DNA from: Actinomycetes bacterium
GTDB lineage: Bacteria; Actinomycetota; Acidimicrobiia; Acidimicrobiales; JAMCPL01
Assembly: GCA_021846725.1 (NCBI GenBank)
Contig: JAJZWK010000057.1
Location: 1 to 9,785 of the forward strand
Direction: 5' to 3'
DNA length: 9,785 nt
Below, piece by piece: positions 6,884-9,785 of the stretch (position 1 is its first letter; each line of letters begins with the position of its first letter). The position numbers were made by a program, and so were the translations under genes. The notes below the pieces were generated by a model. That model was not told where the DNA came from. It did not search any database and saw only the letters and a program-made list of their open reading frames with translations.

Positions 6884-8232
6884 TGCAACCTACCTCCTAA
6901 TACACTTTCGGAAGGATACACCTCTTCATCGTGGACTGCCAAATCTCCCTGTTCGAGCTCTTCATCGCTCATACGTAGAGGAACGAATATACTGATCACC
7001 TTGAGCAGTATGAATGTCACCAAAGCATCCCATACGATAACAGTCAAAGCAGCTCCAGCTTGTATTGCAAGCTGGCCGGGATGTCCATAAAGTAAACCTG
7101 TCCCAGCAACATTACCGCTGGGTTTGGCTCCCAAGTACTCTATAATATGTGGATCGGCGAAGATGCCCACCAGTAGACCTCCCGCCAACCCCGCAATCCC
7201 ATGCGTATAGACCACTCCCAATGCATCATCGACCTTCTTGAATATCCACACCTTGGAAAGTTTGTTCCAGGCGAGCCAAACAATTATCGAAGCTATCACT
7301 CCGGTAGCTATAGCACCTACTCCATTGACATATCCTGCCGCAGGGGTGATAGCTACCAGTCCAACTATCATTCCATTTACAGCACCGAGAAATGTCGGCT
7401 TTTTCTGTCCCGAAAATGTCATATCCATAATTACCCAGACAAGTAACGCAGCCGCCGTTGCTATGTTGGTGTTCAATACAGCCGTGGAAGCATCGGCTCC
7501 GGCAAAGTATGGATCACCTCCGTTGAATCCATTCCACCCCAGCCAGAGTAGCCCTGCTCCGACAGATATGAGTAACAAGTTGTTGGGGACTGAGTGTTTC
7601 CTGTCTCTAGCCAGTCTCGGACCAATTACTGCAGCCGATACGAAACCAGTAGTACCTGCGGCAAGGTGAATGACATATCCTCCCGAGTAGTCAAGTGCTC
7701 CATGCTGCGCCCAGAAACCTCCACCCCATAGCAAAAATGCGTTCACAGTATATGCAAATGTGATCCATAGTGGTACAAACAGTAGCCAAGCCTTGAAATT
7801 CATCCTGCCTATGATGCTTCCAAGAAATAAAAGGGGGGTGATTGCTGCAAAGACAAACTGAAAGTACAGCAGTGACGACTGAGGTTCTCTGAACTTTGGC
7901 ATGACACCATTCAGTAGAGGGATATGTGCCCTGGCTTGTTCTGCCACATGACCGACAGATGCTGCAGGCATCCCAACAAAGGAACTCAGTATTCCAGGCC
8001 CCAGATGCATAGGTGAGCCAAAGCCCATGTTGAAACCCCAAAGTACCCAGACTATGAGCACCATGGCAAAGGCTGTAAAGGCCATGAGCATTGTGTTTAC
8101 AGACCACTTCCGTTGTACGATACCGCCATAGAGAACTGCGATACCGGGTAGGCTCATAAGGCCGACCAAGGTCGCGGCCAATAATTGCCACGCCGTATCT
8201 CCAGGACTTAGCCAATGAGGGTACGGTGTCAT
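6880..8232 (-). CDS. amt: Ammonium transporter, Amt family
   Basis: This 450-residue integral membrane protein has about eleven transmembrane helices and forms a trimeric ammonium channel in this family. Key motifs include Asp181 with the first pore histidine in DYSGGYVIH (181-189, His189), GWNGFNGGD (232-240), and the second pore histidine in YTHGIAG (342-348, His344), so the twin-His pore is intact. The region FQFVFAAITPLLFLGSI (124-140) is the conserved Amt helix. The cytosolic tail LRMSDEELEQGDLAVHDEEVYP (419-440) is the family's regulatory C-terminus that contacts P-II. No cleaved signal peptide is evident; the first helix begins near residue 14. The start has GGAG 4 nt upstream of the ATG, and a perfect hairpin lies directly before that site. 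It is the first gene of an amt-glnB-glnA unit with a leader longer than 200 nt and a GlnR-like box upstream. Confidence 0.96.
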   Translation of the reverse strand: MTPYPHWLSPGDTAWQLLAATLVGLMSLPGIAVLYGGIVQRKWSVNTMLMAFTAFAMVLIVWVLWGFNMGFGSPMHLGPGILSSFVGMPAASVGHVAEQARAHIPLLNGVMPKFREPQSSLLYFQFVFAAITPLLFLGSIIGRMNFKAWLLFVPLWITFAYTVNAFLLWGGGFWAQHGALDYSGGYVIHLAAGTTGFVSAAVIGPRLARDRKHSVPNNLLLISVGAGLLWLGWNGFNGGDPYFAGADASTAVLNTNIATAAALLVWVIMDMTFSGQKKPTFLGAVNGMIVGLVAITPAAGYVNGVGAIATGVIASIIVWLAWNKLSKVWIFKKVDDALGVVYTHGIAGLAGGLLVGIFADPHIIEYLGAKPSGNVAGTGLLYGHPGQLAIQAGAALTVIVWDALVTFILLKVISIFVPLRMSDEELEQGDLAVHDEEVYPSESVLGGRLQ

Positions 8233-8245
8233 TCTGCTCCTTTCG

Positions 8246-8268
8246 TCTTAAGAGGTCTCGTCTTAAGA
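8246..8268 (-). promoter_or_regulatory. Hairpin next to the amt ribosome binding site
   Basis: TCTTAAGA occurs twice (8261-8268 and 8246-8253 in transcript order) separated by 7 nt. Because the unit is self-complementary, the transcript can fold an 8-bp perfect stem. It belongs to a 15-bp tandem duplication (8241-8255 and 8256-8270, 13 of 15 identical). The stem ends 5 nt before GGAG (8237-8240) of amt. GTCTC and GAGAC in the same stretch could form a competing 5-bp stem. A role in translation control is inference. Confidence 0.45.
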
Positions 8269-8464
8269 GACTCAGCGGATAGACATCTCAAGCTCGCCCC
8301 CCCATATTTCGCACGCGCACGACTACATTGTCGCCCAAACAAGCACTCCAGTCTGCCTCTCGTCCTCCACCTTGCACTGCTTACCCGGATAAGCGACTTC
8401 CTGATCCAAGTTGCCTATCTGCTGAGTCTCTAACTAGGTAACGCCATGATTTTAATCATTGAAT

Positions 8465-8502
8465 GCTTCCAGCATGCTACGGGAGTGTGAACATCTTGTT
8501 AC
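8465..8502 (-). promoter_or_regulatory. GlnR-box-like array upstream of amt
   Basis: Read on the minus strand, four pentamers lie exactly 11 bp apart: GTAAC (8498-8502), TTCAC (8487-8491), GTAGC (8476-8480) and GAAGC (8465-8469). The known actinobacterial GlnR box is GTnAC-n6-GaAAC repeated. The first unit is perfect, the third and fourth miss one base each, and the second keeps only AC. A TAAAAT -10-like hexamer (8449-8454) follows at a spacing suited to an activator binding at or above -35, with no good -35 hexamer. Transcription starting near 8442 would give a leader of about 210 nt. The 8233-8544 gap contains no gene that I can see. Confidence 0.55.
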
Positions 8503-8544
8503 AATGCCATCAAGGAAACAACAACTACTCAGTGGAACCCATGG

Positions 8545-9785
8545 TCATTTGCGAGGCATTACCCTATAGCGATGTAAATCAACTACGAGCAAGATAGCTA
8601 TAGCCAATATGCCTATCGCTGCAGCAACAATCCCATCTGAGAATGCTGTTGGGAAATAGTGGAACGTTACAGTGCTGGTTCCCTCTGGTATGACTACTGT
8701 AAGAAATATATTACCTGCCGTGCCTACGCGTACTGGCTTTCCGTTCACTGTGGCATGCCACCCGGGAAGTGCGGATATCTTTGCGATAAGCTCTCCCGGT
8801 TTGTATGCATGCGTATCAATGGTAACTTGATTATCTCCTTGCCAATGAACTGCTTCGATGCTGCCAGTAGTCGATATAAACCTGTGCACTCCGGCAACTT
8901 TTACGATTTCAAAGCCGGTTCCTCTGGCTACAACCGTAAACCCCGCTTTTAGTGGCCTGTTCATCAACCCTAGGGCGCCCGGGAAATAGGTGGAGATATA
9001 CAAGTAGCGTATGCCATATAACCGGGCAATTGATTGATTGGCTATTGTAGGCGTGAACACGTTATCAGGACCACTAATCTCTTTTGGGATCAGCTCTCTC
9101 TCCGGTATGCCGGTTGTGTCTGCCCAAGAGTTTATATATGCCTTCGGCAACATCGGATCTCTGGCAGCAAATAGCTTTACGTTGTAAGCGATGTTTGATT
9201 CGGGAACAAACCCGGTGGAAGGCGGTATGACAGATACATTTTTAGCCATTGCCATGTTGTAATCTGGCGCTCCTGCAGTAAGGTAGTACAAGGGAGGACC
9301 CACCCCCAAGATACTGTGCCCTACTGCTTTCTTTACGAGGGTGGTATTTGCATCTTGAGGATAGAATGAGTGTCCAAACGTATCAGCTTGTGATATTGGA
9401 GGAATAAGCAGTACTGCTTCTGCAGCGATCACCACTACGGCTAATGAAGTGAGTGACAACTTAGATCTGGATACCTGAGGATTGCTGTAGCGCGTGTAAA
9501 GCCAATACGCGATTATCGCTATTACTACTGCCATATAGCCGGCTATGGCCTGCTCTATTGATGTTACCCTTATAGTACGCTCTCTCGTTGGCAGGGTACT
9601 ATTGTTGTCCATAACCAGTAACGCTGCCAGCACTATCCCAAGTACGGCTGCGATTGCAAAAAAAATGTATCTATCGTGTCGTGTTGCACGTAGCAGCTGA
9701 GTCAATCCGAGTACGGCCAACATTGCAAGAATAAAATCCAGTGACATTAGCAGCCTGGTAAACCCTATAATTCTGGCATGGGGAA
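8545..9785 (-). CDS. YfhO-like polytopic membrane protein, C-terminal part (5' end outside window)
   Basis: The frame begins outside the window. An internal ATG at 9747 gives 400 residues, but the 12 codons before it (ending RIIGFTRLL) are open to the edge, and the junction resembles the cytosolic-to-membrane step of YfhO-type proteins, which are usually much longer. Numbering from that ATG, hydrophobic segments lie near 4-19, 27-46, 67-85 and 100-117. A large non-cytoplasmic domain (about 120-365) then contains GWHATVNGKPV (329-339) and VTFHYFP (360-366), features of the YfhO C-terminus, and a final helix (about 369-392) ends in RYRVMPRK. Relatives are GT-C-like proteins implicated in glycosylating cell-envelope polymers; the activity here is unproven. 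It reads in the same direction as amt, 312 bp away, and I see no clear terminator after its TGA. Confidence 0.72.
   Translation of the reverse strand, partial: PHARIIGFTRLLMSLDFILAMLAVLGLTQLLRATRHDRYIFFAIAAVLGIVLAALLVMDNNSTLPTRERTIRVTSIEQAIAGYMAVVIAIIAYWLYTRYSNPQVSRSKLSLTSLAVVVIAAEAVLLIPPISQADTFGHSFYPQDANTTLVKKAVGHSILGVGPPLYYLTAGAPDYNMAMAKNVSVIPPSTGFVPESNIAYNVKLFAARDPMLPKAYINSWADTTGIPERELIPKEISGPDNVFTPTIANQSIARLYGIRYLYISTYFPGALGLMNRPLKAGFTVVARGTGFEIVKVAGVHRFISTTGSIEAVHWQGDNQVTIDTHAYKPGELIAKISALPGWHATVNGKPVRVGTAGNIFLTVVIPEGTSTVTFHYFPTAFSDGIVAAAIGILAIAILLVVDLHRYRVMPRK

Noticed and set aside
7691..8215. 174-codon minus-strand frame inside amt
   Set aside because: It lies in a different frame of the same strand as the intact Amt gene and encodes no recognisable protein.
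9745..9747. ATG as true start of the YfhO-like protein
   Set aside because: The frame is open upstream to the window edge, no good ribosome binding site precedes the ATG, and family members are longer, so the gene is treated as truncated by the window.

Overview
The window looks like chromosomal DNA from a deep-branching actinobacterium. The evidence is an actinobacterial-type GlnR regulator, a GlnA2-type glutamine synthetase paralogue, a MurT/GatD lipid II amidation protein, and a GSI-beta GlnA carrying an adenylylation tyrosine. By eye the base composition is moderate and the codon use is AGG/AGA- and ATA-rich, unlike high-GC Streptomyces or Mycobacterium. A low- to moderate-GC lineage such as Acidimicrobiia is plausible, but this is inference. 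No rRNA, tRNA, CRISPR array or insertion sequence was seen.

Layout. (1) 1-1846, minus strand: one open frame running off the left edge. It encodes a MurT-type Mur ligase continuing in frame, through a polar linker, into the start of a GatD glutamine amidotransferase. These are normally two separate subunits. A Gly/Met/Val/Ala repeat sits inside the MurT C-terminal domain. (2) 1847-2100: divergent promoter region. (3) 2101-4987, plus strand: a tight three-gene unit of an SDR-family dehydrogenase, a GlnA2-like glutamine synthetase and GlnR, with gaps of 2 bp and then a 1-bp overlap. (4) 4978-5015: a perfect 19-bp tandem duplication carrying the stop codons of glnR and of the convergent glnA. 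(5) 5003-8232, minus strand: amt, glnB and glnA in transcription order, with a 4-bp amt/glnB overlap and a 117-bp gap before glnA. (6) 8233-8544: a long amt leader with a GlnR-box-like array far upstream and a perfect 8-bp hairpin just before the ribosome binding site. (7) 8545-9785, minus strand: the C-terminal part of a YfhO-like polytopic membrane protein running off the right edge.

How it fits together. The core is a compact nitrogen-assimilation locus. Amt imports ammonium, GlnB gates Amt and signals nitrogen and energy status, GlnA makes glutamine, GlnA2 may glutamylate ammonia or another amine, and GlnR is the expected transcriptional regulator. The amt-glnB-glnA arm and the SDR-glnA2-glnR arm converge tail to tail. 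The neighbouring MurT-GatD protein consumes glutamine to amidate lipid II. The most unusual observations are the MurT-GatD fusion, the stop-codon duplication, the altered active-site serine in GlnA2, the apparent lack of the phosphoacceptor-position Asp in GlnR, and the structured amt leader.
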